Source: Azadirachta indica (taxonomy: Eukaryota; Streptophyta; Magnoliopsida; Sapindales; Meliaceae). From it: 64,000 bases of DNA. Location of the stretch: NCBI GenBank assembly GCA_022749755.1, contig CM040443.1:7479191-7543190 (forward strand), read 5' to 3'. Shown in pieces: positions 1 to 13,516 of this stretch; within the stretch, counting starts at the first letter, position 1; each line of letters starts with the position of its first letter. The notes beneath the pieces are model-generated. The model was not told the DNA's origin. It made no database searches and worked only from the letters and a program-made list of their open reading frames with translations. The translations under genes were made by a program, and so were the position numbers.

Positions 1-2119
1 ACCCGGATAGAAAGAAAAGAAAAAGCAAGCACAAATATTAATTTCTTCTTATCATTTTTCATTATTCGATGTTGATTCTGTGAAAATCGCATAAAACTTT
101 TGCTGCTTCAAACCCATTATTCAATCCTCATAATTGCCCCTTTGACAACTTCTACGAAATTCTTCCCGTTAGATTACGATATTCGCACACCCCCATTTAC
201 CCAAATTTCGTAGAAAAAAGAAAAATTCAGTTGTTTATTAAGGATTGTAGCTTTGTAATGCCGCCGAAAGAAGGATGGAAAGCAGGCCAGGCCGCCAAGA
301 GCAATGTATTTGGAGCCTTGGTTTGGTGTAAACATCACCATCTATCACTTTCATCTCACCATAATCAAGAATCGTAAGCCATTATACCTCTCATTAAACA
401 TTTGTTAGTGGGGACAAAACAAGTCTAAAGTCTATCAGATTAGAAATATGACTTTGCTATATAAAACTGATTACTTTTTTTTTTCTTTAATTAACTCCAT
501 GATTAAAGAATCCTAATCATGATTTTCCAAGACACCAAACATGACTCTACAAAAGGAAAAAGGAAAGATTAACTCAGCTAGCTAATAAGGATATAACATT
601 CGGTCAACTTTATATTATGACTCATTCCAGGCTTGTGCTTATCCATCTATCAAGCCAAGCTAAGCCTGTCTGAGTTTCGTGATTTTACTGAACCCAAAGC
701 CAGAGTTGGGAAAGAAAATGAAAACCCAAAAAAGAAAAAATGAAAAAGAAGACAATAGTGTCAACAGGAACACAGAACCCGATAGATTCCCCTAACAGTG
801 AACTTTTGTCATACGTGTGGTGTGCATCACAATCTCGACTTTTAGATCTCTGTCGCTGTGTTTTGCGTTTGTGTTTTGTGTCCTTTCCTGCCAACGAGAG
901 GGTGGAAAAAGGGCTACGAAATGTACTAATCTAGGCAGAGAAAGTGGCATCAATTCACATGGGGTGGTGGGAATTGGTGGGTATGACCCACAAACAAGCT
1001 GGCTCTTCATTAGATTTTAAAAATACCAGTAAGGACTCACGTGCATTGTCAGCACACCCATGTGATCTTGTACTTTTCTGGCCCTTTCTCCTTCCCCCTT
1101 TCATCATTACAACCCACATACCCCAACCCCCCACCTTTCTATAATTACACTACAAACATTTGTAAAATTATGGTAACTACTAACAAGACAAATTTTTCTG
1201 AAAAAGAGGGGGGACTTGTGAAGAACAAATTCATATTAATTTCATCTGGGGCTAATCTTCTTTCTTTCTTTTTTTTTTTCCTTCTTTTCATTACCAGGAA
1301 TGTTAACAGTGTATATAACGACTATTACAAGAACAGCAAACAGATGATGATAATGATACTCCTTTTTTTTTTTAACTGAAAATGGACAATTACCTTCCCT
1401 TCTTCCATGATTCACATCCAAGCTTTTCCACAACAAATTTTCTTTTTACCCGCTACGGGTTATGAACAGGATTTGTAGTTATACTGACTTCTCTGCTGCT
1501 TCTGCTGTACAAAAGATATTGAATTTATAACCTAACAACACAAGACTATCAAACTAACACTAAATAAGGGTTTTTCTTTCTTCCTTCTTGGGAAACCAGG
1601 AGCGGTTAAAAATAGGAAGAAAGTTCAGGACAGAAAGAGGAAGAAGAAGAAGAAATTACAGTTCAAGGGAAGTTACAACTACATATAAAATTTTGACTCT
1701 GATGGTTGTCTCTCTTTTCTATGCTTCTTTCCTTTTTTTTTTTAACCTGTGGTCCAAACTTCTTGATTAACTACTGAAATCAAAGATAAAAATAGTACAA
1801 TAAAGAAAGGGAATGGCTGACCCACTTCCTTCACAGCCTTTACGTATGGAATTTTGTATGGTAGTAAGTGCTATATATCAACGGTGATGATGATGATGAT
1901 GATGATGATGGTAGAAATAGTGCTGGTGGTGGTTCTCTACAGTCTGATGTAAGTGTTTTTTTTGTTTGGTTACTCCATTCAATCTTCCTGTTAATTCCAG
2001 AGAAAACAAAAAACAAGTATCAAAATCATAAAATAATTTACATGATTGAGACAAGTTAATGGTAACAAAGAAAAGAATCCAAAGTTGGTAAATTTATCTG
2101 TTTACCTAAGCAACGGAAG
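1..2119. other. Intergenic DNA and probable 3' flank of the CCCH gene
   Basis: No convincing gene. Open frames here are short, overlap each other on both strands and resemble no family I know. The part next to 2119 must hold the 3' UTR of the minus-strand CCCH-RRM gene. It contains a (GAT)8 microsatellite at 1886-1909 and several poly-T runs. A 39-codon ATG frame at 258-377 has less AT-biased sequence but no recognisable content. Confidence 0.6.
1886..1909. repeat. (GAT)8 microsatellite
   Basis: Eight uninterrupted GAT triplets, seen directly. Confidence 0.9.
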
Positions 2120-5030
2120 CTAATTTCCAACAGGGCATGTCGGCCCGCCGGTGCCAGTATACATGCCGATGGCTCCATGGCCGGATGAAAACCTGAAATG
2201 AAAAAAATGGAGAATCAAAATTCTTAGGCATATGGAATAAATGATAGATATATGAAATGAAATGACTGTCAGATTTTTTTTTTTTTTACCTGGGTATTTG
2301 ACAGTTAAAAGATTTGAAAGGTGCCATGTCTAGTGAAGCATTAGCGGGAGTTAAGTTTGAAGAAGAAACCAAATTATTGTAAGTGGGAGATGTAGCATCT
2401 TTTTCGGCCCCACTGGCGCTGTTGGAGAAAGCTGAAAAATATTCTCCAGAGCCTTTGGTAGGAGATGCGAATGGACTATCAGGCAGATTGTGCTCTAAAC
2501 TGCTGCAAAGATTCAATTCAAAATAATTTTACATCAATTCAATGTGAAGTTACAGAACCCAAAATGGAATGAAACCAGAAAAGCCTTGTATGGCCTAAAA
2601 CAGAAATTCGATTTACAGACATCTGGGTTTTGCAGATCTTCATTAAAAGCTAAAGATTCTTACTTTTCATGCACATCACCATTTTCAGTACGAGAGCTCT
2701 CCTTTCCATTGCCATTCTCTTCACCACTGGTGGATTCATTCCCTGCAGCACCATCTGCAGTCTGCTTCTCAGCAGCAGCTGCAGAAATAGTTGGCAAAGA
2801 GCTTGAACCACTTTCTGTAACAAATCAAAACCATTCAATCTTAGTCTCTTTTATTCAATCTAGCTAAGTAAAAGACTCACTTTCAAAATTAAAACGAAAC
2901 ACATACCTTGTATAGCTTCTGTACTGCTGTTGTGAAGTGGAGAAAAAACAAGATTTTGATGAAAAAGATTGGGAGAGTGAGTTGGGGAAGGAATTGGACT
3001 GCCGGTGGAAAGAGTTCTGTGATGATGATGTTTCTTAACGTCAAGAAGTTGTAAACCCATTAATCTTCTACTTTGAAGCTCCAGGGCTTGCTGCAAATCA
3101 GCTTGCTCCTCCATTTTCCTCCTCCACAACATGTCCTGAGTATTATTGTAGAACATTCTTGCTCCTACAGAAGAATCAACAGAAACCCAGAAATTAAAAG
3201 AAAATCCAGCATTAAAAGCAAACAAATTACAACTGTTTGTCTTGGTCTCTTACCAAGTTGAACATCAAAAGGATCTCTTGAATCCAGCCCAGTTGGGGTA
3301 CCACATGGAGAGAACTCTCCTCTCTCAACTTGTTGCTGTTGCTTCCTGCAAATATCAAAATTTCTTTTTAATTTTCCTATCTTGAATCTTTTAACAACAG
3401 TAAATAAAATTCAAAGAATATGGAAGTTAAGAGAGGGTGAACGAAAAAGAGTGCCTGTACTTGTCTGGAACTTTCCCTTTCTCCTTGTATGGCTTAACAA
3501 GCACTCGTGCATCGCAAACGAAATGGGGATTTCCCTTAGCTAGAATAATCTTCACAGTTTCCGGATAAACAAAAGTAACAAATCCAAACATCCTCTTCTG
3601 CTGGTATGGAATCCTCACATCTTGCACAGGTCCATAAATACTACAAAAGCCAACAACAATTAAACAGAAAATATCAGTCTCAAAATTTTAGACTTGCAAT
3701 CTTGACAGAGAAAACCCAAGTAAATTACATGTGGGAATTGACAACCTGAAGTAATTTGAGACATCTTCCTCTCGAAAAGTGCTATCAGCTGGGAAAGTCA
3801 AGTATATTTGTCTTGACGCTGGATTCACCATGACTGAGCCACCGTTCATTGCAAAATCGCTCCTTTCCAGCCGAGATCGGCCAAACTTGTGCATATCCTC
3901 ATTTAGTATCAAAGCACCAGCGGCCCTGTAGCATTTTCGTTGAAACAAATTATTAGCCTAAAATTAACTAAGTTTCGTGCAGGATTATACAAGACAGTGG
4001 CACGGTATAAGGAGCAATTTATGTACCTCTGAGTATCATTTTGCTGCTGCTGAAGAAACAAGTTCATGCTCTTAGGAGAGTAAGGAAAAGAAGATGAACC
4101 CATAAGCTGAGAAGCAGCAGCTAATCGTTGTTGCTGAACTTGAGCTGCAGATTTAGATCTAAGAATCTCATGGCACTGGTCCATCGTCTCAATCTTGCTA
4201 GGCGAACCAACCAGAGTTGCACCATCAGAACCCATCATAGTACTGCTACCGGTTTCTCCATGAACAAATCTGCAGCTATTTCCATTTTTGCAGTAGCCCC
4301 TAGCAAAATATAAGCATGGTCTCCATCCAAAGCCAGAATTTAAATCATCAGAAGAGCCCAAAACGTCACTAACTGAGCAGCTTCTTCTGTGAACGGAGCC
4401 TCCCCAGTATGAAGGGAAAAGCATGGAGTCGCCGTTGGGTGGACTAGATGATAATTCGACCTGCTGTGGGTAGAACAAGTCTTGGTTTTTGTTGCCAAGA
4501 TTTGGGGAGTTATCGTTGAGGAAAGACAACTGGTCTTGAAGCTGAAGGTCATCGATTATATCGGATCCGCTACCATTTCCATAGAAAGGCAAAGCAGAAG
4601 CATTCATCGTGCTACTGTTTGGAGCAATTAAATCATCTGGATTAGGAAGATCAGATATAGCAGTACTCCAGGAAGAACTACCAGCTGTGGAAGATGAAGG
4701 GTTTGGTATTGTAAGAGGGACCAGATTATTGCCAAGAAGTCTAGAAGAAGAGGAGTTTTGCCTGGAAATGTTTACTGAGTTATTGGCCAGAAAGGGACAA
4801 GGTGAAGATGGAGTTGAAGGTGAGTTTGGAGAGTTTGAAGAGAGACCAAGTTCTTTCCTGGCTTTGAGTATCACTGAGTGAACTAGAGCTTCAGGACCAA
4901 AAGCTAATCTAATCATTTCTTTCTCACCATGATCTTGAAGGAGAAGTAGACCCATGATTTTAGAAGCATTTTCAGGGTCGTGGTTTTGGATTCTTGAGAA
5001 AACAATTCTTGTTGCTTCATAACCATCCAT
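2120..5030 (-). CDS. CCCH zinc finger and RRM RNA-binding protein (AtC3H46/C3H53-like)
   Basis: Predicted nuclear or cytoplasmic RNA-binding protein of about 719 aa. Coding exons (minus strand): 5030-4027, 3925-3747, 3640-3461, 3345-3254, 3174-2907, 2814-2664, 2502-2290, 2192-2120; the sum is 2160 nt. The N-terminus [15 protein letters not shown] and the following segment ([14 protein letters not shown]) are typical of this plant family. One C-X7-C-X5-C-X3-H finger has Cys239, Cys247, Cys253 and His257. The RRM spans about residues 373-448, split across exons 2 and 3, with RNP2-like IYLTFP and RNP1-like MFGFVTF. The C-terminal half is Gln/Ser-rich low complexity with a coiled-coil-like [13 protein letters not shown] stretch. 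The start is the first ATG of the long exon-1 frame. Exon 3 has an alternative end at 3455 with a GC donor, which would add Tyr-Arg. The RNA target cannot be read from sequence. Family call is firm; exact orthology is inferred. Confidence 0.92.
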
Positions 5031-6031
5031 GGCTTCTGCGAGATGATGATGGGTTGGCTGTAGATTTCACACCAACCCGAGTGTTTACAAATGTTGTTTG
5101 TATGTGCCAAGACAAGTTTTCTTGATTTGGGAGAGTGAGTGAGCAGCTAAGCTTAAGCTAAGGTGGTAGTAAGGTCTCTCTTTACAAGTAAAACTTCTTT
5201 CTCAACAACAAACCCTACCTACCAAACTTTCTCCTCCATGATTAAGTGAGTAGAAAGAGCAGTAGTGTCCTCTTTTTCTTATTCCTGCAAAACCGAAGAA
5301 AAGAAAAGGTAAAGAAAGGAGAAAAAAAAATTAAAAAAGTTGATAAAAGGAGTATTCTCGTGTGGTGACTAAAAGTTGAAAACTTCAAATCTTATGAAGA
5401 GGATACTGAGAGTTGCCTTTGTTAAAAGGAAATTAAAATCATGGTAGTTGAATTTCTTTATACAGCAAACATGAGCATAAAAAGTTTGCAGTAACTAATT
5501 ATGATAACCGGAGAAATAAGATAGACAGCCGCTTATATTTTTTATCTATCTTGGTTCCTGTACCAAATAATAAAAACTGAAAAACTAATTGAGAGGTGAT
5601 CGGGAGATAATATTGATAGTACGGCTTGGGCTTTACCCATACGAGAGAAAAATGGTCTTTAATGTTGTTTTCCTCTCCTTGACCAGAAGTTCCCAAGACA
5701 AAATCTTTCGTCTATCTCTCTTTTCTTTTCTCTCTCTTATTAATCTTTCAAAATTTACTACAATAGCCAAAGACTAAATAAACCACCGCCTTCTTTTGAA
5801 GCTAGTTGCAGAAGCTATAGCAGAGAGAGGGCATGCAGCAGTAGCCGAAGAAGAAAGCACCATCAATTGCTGCTGCCTCTGCCTCACTATCTGCTACTGT
5901 TATCTGTATAATTTTGAGGTCTGAGTAAAAGTTAATGGCAGGCATGCAGTCAAAGCCAGCAGCAGCTCTAGCTAAATGACTTCTCTCTCTTCTTGGAATT
6001 TATGAAAAAACAAAGACTGGTAGGGGTGGCA

Positions 6032-6055
6032 GTAAGTAAGTAAGTAAGTAAGTAA
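6032..6055. repeat. (GTAA)6 microsatellite
   Basis: Six perfect GTAA units about 1 kb upstream of the CCCH gene start codon. Confidence 0.9.
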
Positions 6056-7378
6056 GCGAGAAAGAGAATTGTTTTTTTTTTTTTCAAATTTTTTTATTTC
6101 GTTGTGAGCGGATCCAGATCTCTTCTCTGTGTGTAATGTAATCTAATAATATTGTGATTGTGTCCTTTGAAATTGTGCACGTTCTCCTGCCCCTAGCCTC
6201 CTGACAAACTATTACTCTCTCAGTTTTCCGCTGTGTTTATTAGATGAATCTAATGCAAACTCCATTACACTTATTTCCCACCTCCCCACTTCAGCTAGTA
6301 ACTCACACGCGCCACCAATGCCATAGTGGTGGAAATTGGAAAATTTTAGAAAATGAAAACCCAAAAAACACTAAGTTGATCAAAAGAATGAATAAGGATT
6401 TGGTTTTGGTTTTGGTTTTGGTTACATGACAATGGAAATGGGGTGGTCTTTGAAGGCCAGTCGGTCAATGTCTCTCTGCAATCAAATCTTAGGCCCTACA
6501 TCCCTCACAATCTTGCTTTGCTTAAAATAATAAAGGGGAAAGAGAAAAGAGGCTTTAATTGAGCACATCGTTTTGGGTCATTTGTTGTCATGTCCCACAA
6601 GCATTTTGTCACCCCCCACCCCCTTTTCCCTTATTACTAATTTATTTCATTATTTATTTATTTATTTATTTCCTAATGCTAATACGATTGATAGTGATGA
6701 TTATGATATTATTATTATAATCATAATAGTTAATTCGACTTAGCAAGAAAAAGCAAGAAGAGTTGTTGTTCAAATTCTTTTGATTGTTCTGTGGAGTAGA
6801 AAATTACAAAAGGTGTTGGGTATTTTGTATTGGGGGAGCTAAGCTAGCTAGTCGCTAGTATTTATTTTACATATATATATATATATATATATATGTATTA
6901 TATGAACATGATATTAACCTTATCATTTGTCCTTTTTTAAGATGCCCCACAACAAATAAATGATAGATGAATCTCTCTCCCTTTCTCTTTCTCAGTCAAT
7001 ACGCAACTCGTACAATACGTATATGTATATATATATTAAGTGTTTGACACTTCAGTTTGCTAGAATTCAATTATTGAAATTATTATGAATAAATCTAATT
7101 CAAACTTAATTAATTTAAAATTTTATTCTTATATGATAAAGAGAGAGGGATTATCTTTAAAAAATAAATAAAAAAAATCTTCTTTCACGAACATATAATA
7201 TAAAAAAAGATTGAATATGTATGTAACTTTAAAATTAAAATGAGGAGATGCATACATACTATCACCTTAAATATAATTTATCCTCGACTCCTAATAATTT
7301 AGAAAAGAGAATGATGAACATCATCAAATCTTACACTCAATTAATATTTTTGTTTACCCTTTAAAATAACTAGTCAGC

Positions 7379-7410
<32 letters not shown>

Positions 7411-10266
7411 GTGATTTGATCATGACGGTAAAAGAAACGGGAAAGATTTAACCCATGTACGTACTGTAGGTGTAGCTTCCAACTCCCAACACAATTGGTG
7501 GTGAAAAGCAGCTGCCTCAATCGCATTGACTATTACACACGCACACATACATATATAGAGACACACGCACACATATAAATGGTATCAAAACATGATCCCC
7601 ATTGACTGATTTCCTTCTTTTAATTTCTATTACAAAGTTTAATTTTAAAGTATTCATTTCTACTTTCCAGACCACTGTGCTAGCTACTTATATCTCATCT
7701 CTCCAACATGAATAAATTTTTATATTAATTTTCAGATAAAACAGCATTTTTTTTTTTTTTTGTACATATACATACACACGCAGGCACATAGGCACATATA
7801 TGGGTCCGTGATGTATATATATAATATATGCTCGGATAAAATATCGAGTATCAAAGTTGGTGGTATCTCACTATCATCAGCAGCAGAGATGAAACAAAAA
7901 ATGATGTTATTGGCAATCAAAGCTTAATATTTGAAATAATTAATAATTAATTAGCAGTTATCACTAAATTAGACGTATTATTAGTTTCTTTTTAATTAAT
8001 TTAACTAATTTTGTTCGAGTGAGGAGTAGTGATCATGCTGTCATAATTTTTTTGCAACATTGTTAATTAGATGCTGTGTCCTAATTCATTCCGTACTATA
8101 ATGAGGTTAACATAAATAAGCATGATTACGATTTACGACATAATTTATTAAGTGAAAATTACTTACAATCATAGAAAATTAACTAAAAAGAAATTATATT
8201 AAGCTTTTTGAAACTTTATAAAACTAATTTATTTTTCTAGAATATATACTAAACAACCGAACTTTAATAAAAAGTTTTGTTCCTTTACAAGAATTCAGAG
8301 TTGGAGTCTTGTTGCAAGTGTAAAATTCTTTCATAATTATGTAATACATTACGTTTTCTAAATTCAAGTAATAATTTTTTTTAGAATTGAATTCGAAGTT
8401 TGATTATAAAAGTCAGAGAATAAAATATCGTAATTATTAATTGTGTATGTGTGTTTGTGTGTTTGTGAGCTTAGGGTAGACTATTGCTAGGTTAAAATTT
8501 TCTTACCAACTGTAAAGCATGATGGTCATTTAATTTCCTAGGCTACCAAACACATAGAAAAAGTACAAGTTAAAAAAAATTAAAAAAAAAAATCCCTACC
8601 TTTGCAATAATAGAATTGCATGTTACCCTTAAAAAAAATCCATTTAAACAACTTAATTAGCAACCAAAAAAAGAGAGAGAAACGAAGAACTAACCAAGCA
8701 GGTGAAAAGAAATCCAATAATTTTACTTGGGAAACGAGATAAAAATCTTAGTCATTTATATTTAGTTAATTACTCTCTCCGAAATCAATAATAGCAGAGA
8801 GACAATTAATATCGAATTTTTAATTATCATGTTTGTTTAGACAAATTAAGAGTATATGTAAACATTTGTTAAGCTTTTAAGTGAAAATTATTAATTTAAT
8901 TAATGCTTGTGCATGAACAAAGATGTTTAATTGAATGTATTAATAATCTCACGGAATTTCTTAATTATTCCCACGACTACTCCATTGATCATTTTATATT
9001 ATCATCATCACATTTTCACTTTTAATTTATTATTAAATATTATATGTATATGATAATTATATATATATATATATATCCTATTAATGATTTCATCAATCAA
9101 TATTCCATTAAACTTTATTGACGAAATACATATTAGTTGTATATGTAATATATATATATGAGACAAGTCAATGATCATTTAGCTTGAACAATTATTTTAA
9201 ATCAAATGAATACTAAAAAGAAGAAAAAAAAAAAGTTACTTATGTGAAGTAATTAATTAAGTTGTTAATCAACCTTGACTTCATTTAGTTTTGGCATTTC
9301 CTTTTTTGTACGAGAGTAATGTAATATTGTCCAATTTAATTTAGTCAGCAAAATTTTATTTTATTTTTAACTTGTGATAAATAATTAATAAATAAATAAT
9401 AAAGGGTTGCTTTATTAATTTAAGATTATCTTTTTGGCAAAAGTGAGAGTGTATATATATGTATATGTACGTAGCTGATGATCCAACAACTCCTCATTGT
9501 TTAATCGTTTTCTTTTCAATGATTAGTAAGAATGGACCTACGTGTTCCCTAAAATCAAAATTAATTAAGGAAATTGAAAAATTAGGGCAAAAAATTTTAC
9601 CAAATGCGGAGGAGCTTGTGTTGTGTCCCCAATTTCGAAAAAGCTGACAACTTCTTTTATATATGTAATTATAAATATGTAACTTTATGTTTCATAATTC
9701 AATAATTTAATTACAAACTTACAAATTTAAAACTTTTATAAAAAAAAAAAAAACAAAATCAATCGTTTACCTAATTAATTAAACTATTTTTTTAATAGTA
9801 AAATTAAAAATTGTTGGATCAAAATACACAATTATTAAGTTACAATCAATAATATATATTGTATGTCTTAAATTTTTTTTATATATATATATATATTTTA
9901 ATTTACCTGATATATTTAATTAAAAATTAAAAAAAAGTATAAAACAAAGAAAAATTTAATAAACATAATGAAAAATATAAATTAAAAACTATAGACATAC
10001 GTAAGGTAATGTCATATAAAGTTGATTGAGTTAAAGAAGTGAATTAATATAGAAATGATGTACATATATTATATAGGGAGATATAAGGGCCTTATAAAGT
10101 TGAGTTTGATGAAGAGTGATAATGATGTGTATATATATATATATACATATATAATTTTTGTCGTAGGGCGCAGACAACGTCTACTTCGTCAAATATAATC
10201 TTTGAACAAAATGAAAATTTTTGATCATGCAAAGCATGAAGTAGGGGATGAATTTGCATATATATA

Positions 10267-10267
<1 letters not shown>

Positions 10268-10312
<45 letters not shown>
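10268..10312. repeat. (ATT)15 microsatellite
   Basis: Fifteen ATT units, flanked on both sides by AT dinucleotide runs. Confidence 0.9.
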
Positions 10313-10320
<8 letters not shown>

Positions 10321-13300
10321 TGGTCCCACAAACAGGCTGAAGCACAAGTTGCCTCCATGATTGATATTCAATTTTTCCTATTAATTAGTTTCAGACATTA
10401 ATTAATATTATTTTCTTTTTCTTTTTTTTTTAATTTGCAAAAAACAGAAATAAATATCATACATACAGCACATACATAGTCCCATTTTGTCCCCCCTTCC
10501 TTCTCTCCATCTTAATTAATTTCTCTCTTCCTTTCTTTACTATTGACTGCGTGTATATATAAATAATTATTTTATTCTAACGTATTAAAAGTGTTATTCT
10601 AATATTATAACTAACGGATAAATTGAGTAACAAGAGAGTGAGTACGAAGTTGCATTTTCTTTCTTATTAATCTTTAATTAATGTGTAAAAATAATCAATT
10701 TAACAGATTAATTTACGGTTGGATTATATCTGAATTAATGAAACATGATAACTTTGCTGAACTTAATTGTAAGAAAATGATCGTGTCGAGTAGAGCATTG
10801 GACTATTATTGGAAACAAAAACAAACAAATAATTATTTCAGGTGGTGGCATGTCTCATCCACTTCTCATCAATTATTTATATAACATTTTTTTAATTAAT
10901 ATATTTAGAATTGAGATGATGTGATTATATTTTCGAATTTAAAAGTATAAAAATTGTAATTGACATATAATATGAGATAAAATTTCATTAAATATTAAAC
11001 ATAAATAAAAAAAATTTTAATCTTTTCTTAAAAGGTAATATTTGTCAAAGACTTAACTTTATTAAGTAGAAATAGAGAGAATTTATTTTACGACTATTTT
11101 TGTCGTGACAATGTGAGAAATAAAAACAGTAGAAGAATTAATTAAAATATTTGTAAGTGGGGTTAATTATGATGATTTTGTTGAGAGTATGAAGAGTAAA
11201 TTAAAATATGAAAATTGAAAGGTGGCGAACACGACAGGATCACGGCTTTAAAATCAAAAGCAAAATTGAGCACTCCACTCGTATATATTTATATCAGTAT
11301 ATGTTGTTGTTGTTGCATCACCAAGCGTCTTCAGATCAGAAAATGCCATGAGCATGATATGCCGCTTTCCTGTAAGATTTATATATTTTTCATTTCATTA
11401 ATGCCCTTCTAAATTATTACCCCTTAATTCTTTCAAATTCCCAAGTCCCCTCACAACAATTTTCACATAGTCTTTGTATATATATTATTTGTTATTCAGT
11501 GTGAACCAATGTATATATTATTTTAGCAATTCAATATTTTTATTCTTATTTTTTTTTTTAACATAAAACGGGATAAATTTAAGGAAACCCAAAAAATTAA
11601 GATCTAATTCAAGATATTCTTAACAAACAATTCTAGTTAAATGAATTTAATTAATATTATTAATAAACATGATTGTCTTTTTCACGTTAGAATTATGGAA
11701 AGTTAATAGTATAATAAGCATAGGCTCAGAAAGCTGAAGAAAAAGAATAAAAAGACAAGAAAATTTCCTGATTAAAAATTGAAAAAAACGAGCATGGCAC
11801 ATTACATTGTTGAGAGGAATCTATTTCATCTGAATCATTACAAAAAGAAAGGTGAAAACTTTTTTCAGTTTTTTTTTTCTATTTATTGATTTTAACTGAA
11901 ACTGAATGGAGAAAATAATATGACTGCAGATAAAAGAAGATCCTTGAAACAATGCAGTGAAAACTATGCATGAGGCAAGGGACAAAAGTTAAAGGGAAGA
12001 AGGCCATGTGCCCCCCGTCAGTTCGACGAAATGCCCCAACCAAATTTTATAGTGGCAGTCCAGGCAGGCAGACACTGGCATGAATCATTCATATGGGTCC
12101 CTGACAGTGAATAAAGTCAGAGAGATATATGTGGCTGTCGTGGATGTGACTCTGCATGGCTCTGCTGACACCCTATTCTATTCTTGCCATGCTTTTCGAT
12201 TACTTGCTTAATTATGCTTGCATTACTTTTATAATCACTTGTCTCTGCTTGCCAGATTAGTTCACTTCCTGTGATTTCCAAGAGGATAAGTTGTCTACAT
12301 ACAAGCGGTAGCCCATCAAGAAGAGAACCCTTTTTGGGCTATAGGCCTAGTTCCAGTTTCTCTTTTGCCTTTTGACAGAGAATGTCTTCCGGCATGTACA
12401 TTGAAATGATTTGATAGCCCAATTTCATGGTTTTCTTGCAGGGACAACCAAAACCTGCAAAAACTGACGTTCGGAGAAGAACATGAATCTTCAGAGAAGG
12501 ATATTTTGACTTTTGAGTGGGAGAACCTAGAATGTGAGAATTTGTCAGGAAAATCAATGATTGCTTGCTAGCATCACCGCGAGCATGACAATTTCCTTTT
12601 ATACTGCTAAGCATCTCTAGGAATGATTTATCGAAGTTCCTAAATAGGTTTCAGTAAATGGATGCTCTTCACCACATTTTTAAACTTTTATCTTGTTTCA
12701 TATCTTCCCCCTTCAGATTTCATGAAATCTTGATCTCTCTGTTGTCATACAGTCTCCGTTCACCATCGACTCATATTGATTCATTTAACCTGTCTATGGT
12801 GTATGGTAAAACTTGAATCTGTAATTTTCAGATAACTTGTGAGATAGTCTTTCTGTTATAGACTTGTACAGTTCTCTTGCTTTGATCCACATCAAGAAAC
12901 AATTCAGAAATTTGAATGATCGTTGCCCTACATGACATTTACAGGAGAGAAGTAAAGCAGAGAAAACTTCAATCTTGAAATGAGTTGCATTCATTTTCAC
13001 TTCAGTAGCTTTATTTTCCTCTATTTATAAATCAGTTAGCTTCCACTAGATTAGATAAAAGGTCATTGATGCACAGGTTGACCATAATTCTCGAAGAGAC
13101 ACAGCTTGCAAGAGTTTATAAGGCATTGTTTTGGGTTACTTCCAACAGTTTGGCAGCATGATACTAACCATTGTGAGGGTTTCGAGTTGATAAATAATGA
13201 CTAGAAATCCCAAGCAGTATATTTTCTTCAAAAACCTTAACACAAGGATAGATCAAAGAAAAAAGCAAAGCACTTTTTCACATGAGGTATTTTACTAGCT

Positions 13301-13516
13301 CTTCACAAGTCATCTAAGTACAAAGTTCCTATTGGTCTAAAGCTGTATTCAGACTGCAACTAACTTTATGCATTTTACAGTGACACACTCAACCATTTGA
13401 GCTCTATATGGGAATATTACTATCTACAGTGTCAATTTTATATTGAAAAATATTTTCCTATTCCAAATTTGGAAATCATTGACATAAGAAGATCAAAGAC
13501 AGACTTACAGAGCCTT

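Larger units (their letters stand above)
5031..13516. other. Long AT-rich intergenic region
   Basis: About 8.5 kb without a supportable gene. The first kilobase (5031-6000) must contain the promoter and 5' UTR of the CCCH gene. Microsatellites include (GTAA)6 at 6032-6055, GGTTTT repeats near 6401-6424, AT runs near 6870-6894, 7381-7404 and 9060-9076, and (ATT)15 at 10268-10312. From roughly 11,950 to 13,500 the composition is less AT-rich, and this may hold the 3' UTR of the bZIP gene or a noncoding transcript. The longest frame there (minus strand, ending at 12339) has no recognisable domain. Confidence 0.6.

Noticed and set aside
258..377. 39-codon ATG frame beginning MPPKEGWKAGQ
   Set aside because: Short, no recognisable domain, no downstream exon could be found; left as intergenic.
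10268..10312. ATT array as a CRISPR-like or regulatory array
   Set aside because: Simple trinucleotide microsatellite without spacers.
12030..12200. Possible microRNA hairpin in a GC-richer patch
   Set aside because: I could not pair two arms convincingly, and no known miRNA sequence is present.
12339..12614. 91-codon minus-strand frame downstream of the bZIP gene
   Set aside because: No family resemblance and no splice partners; more likely part of a 3' UTR or noncoding DNA.
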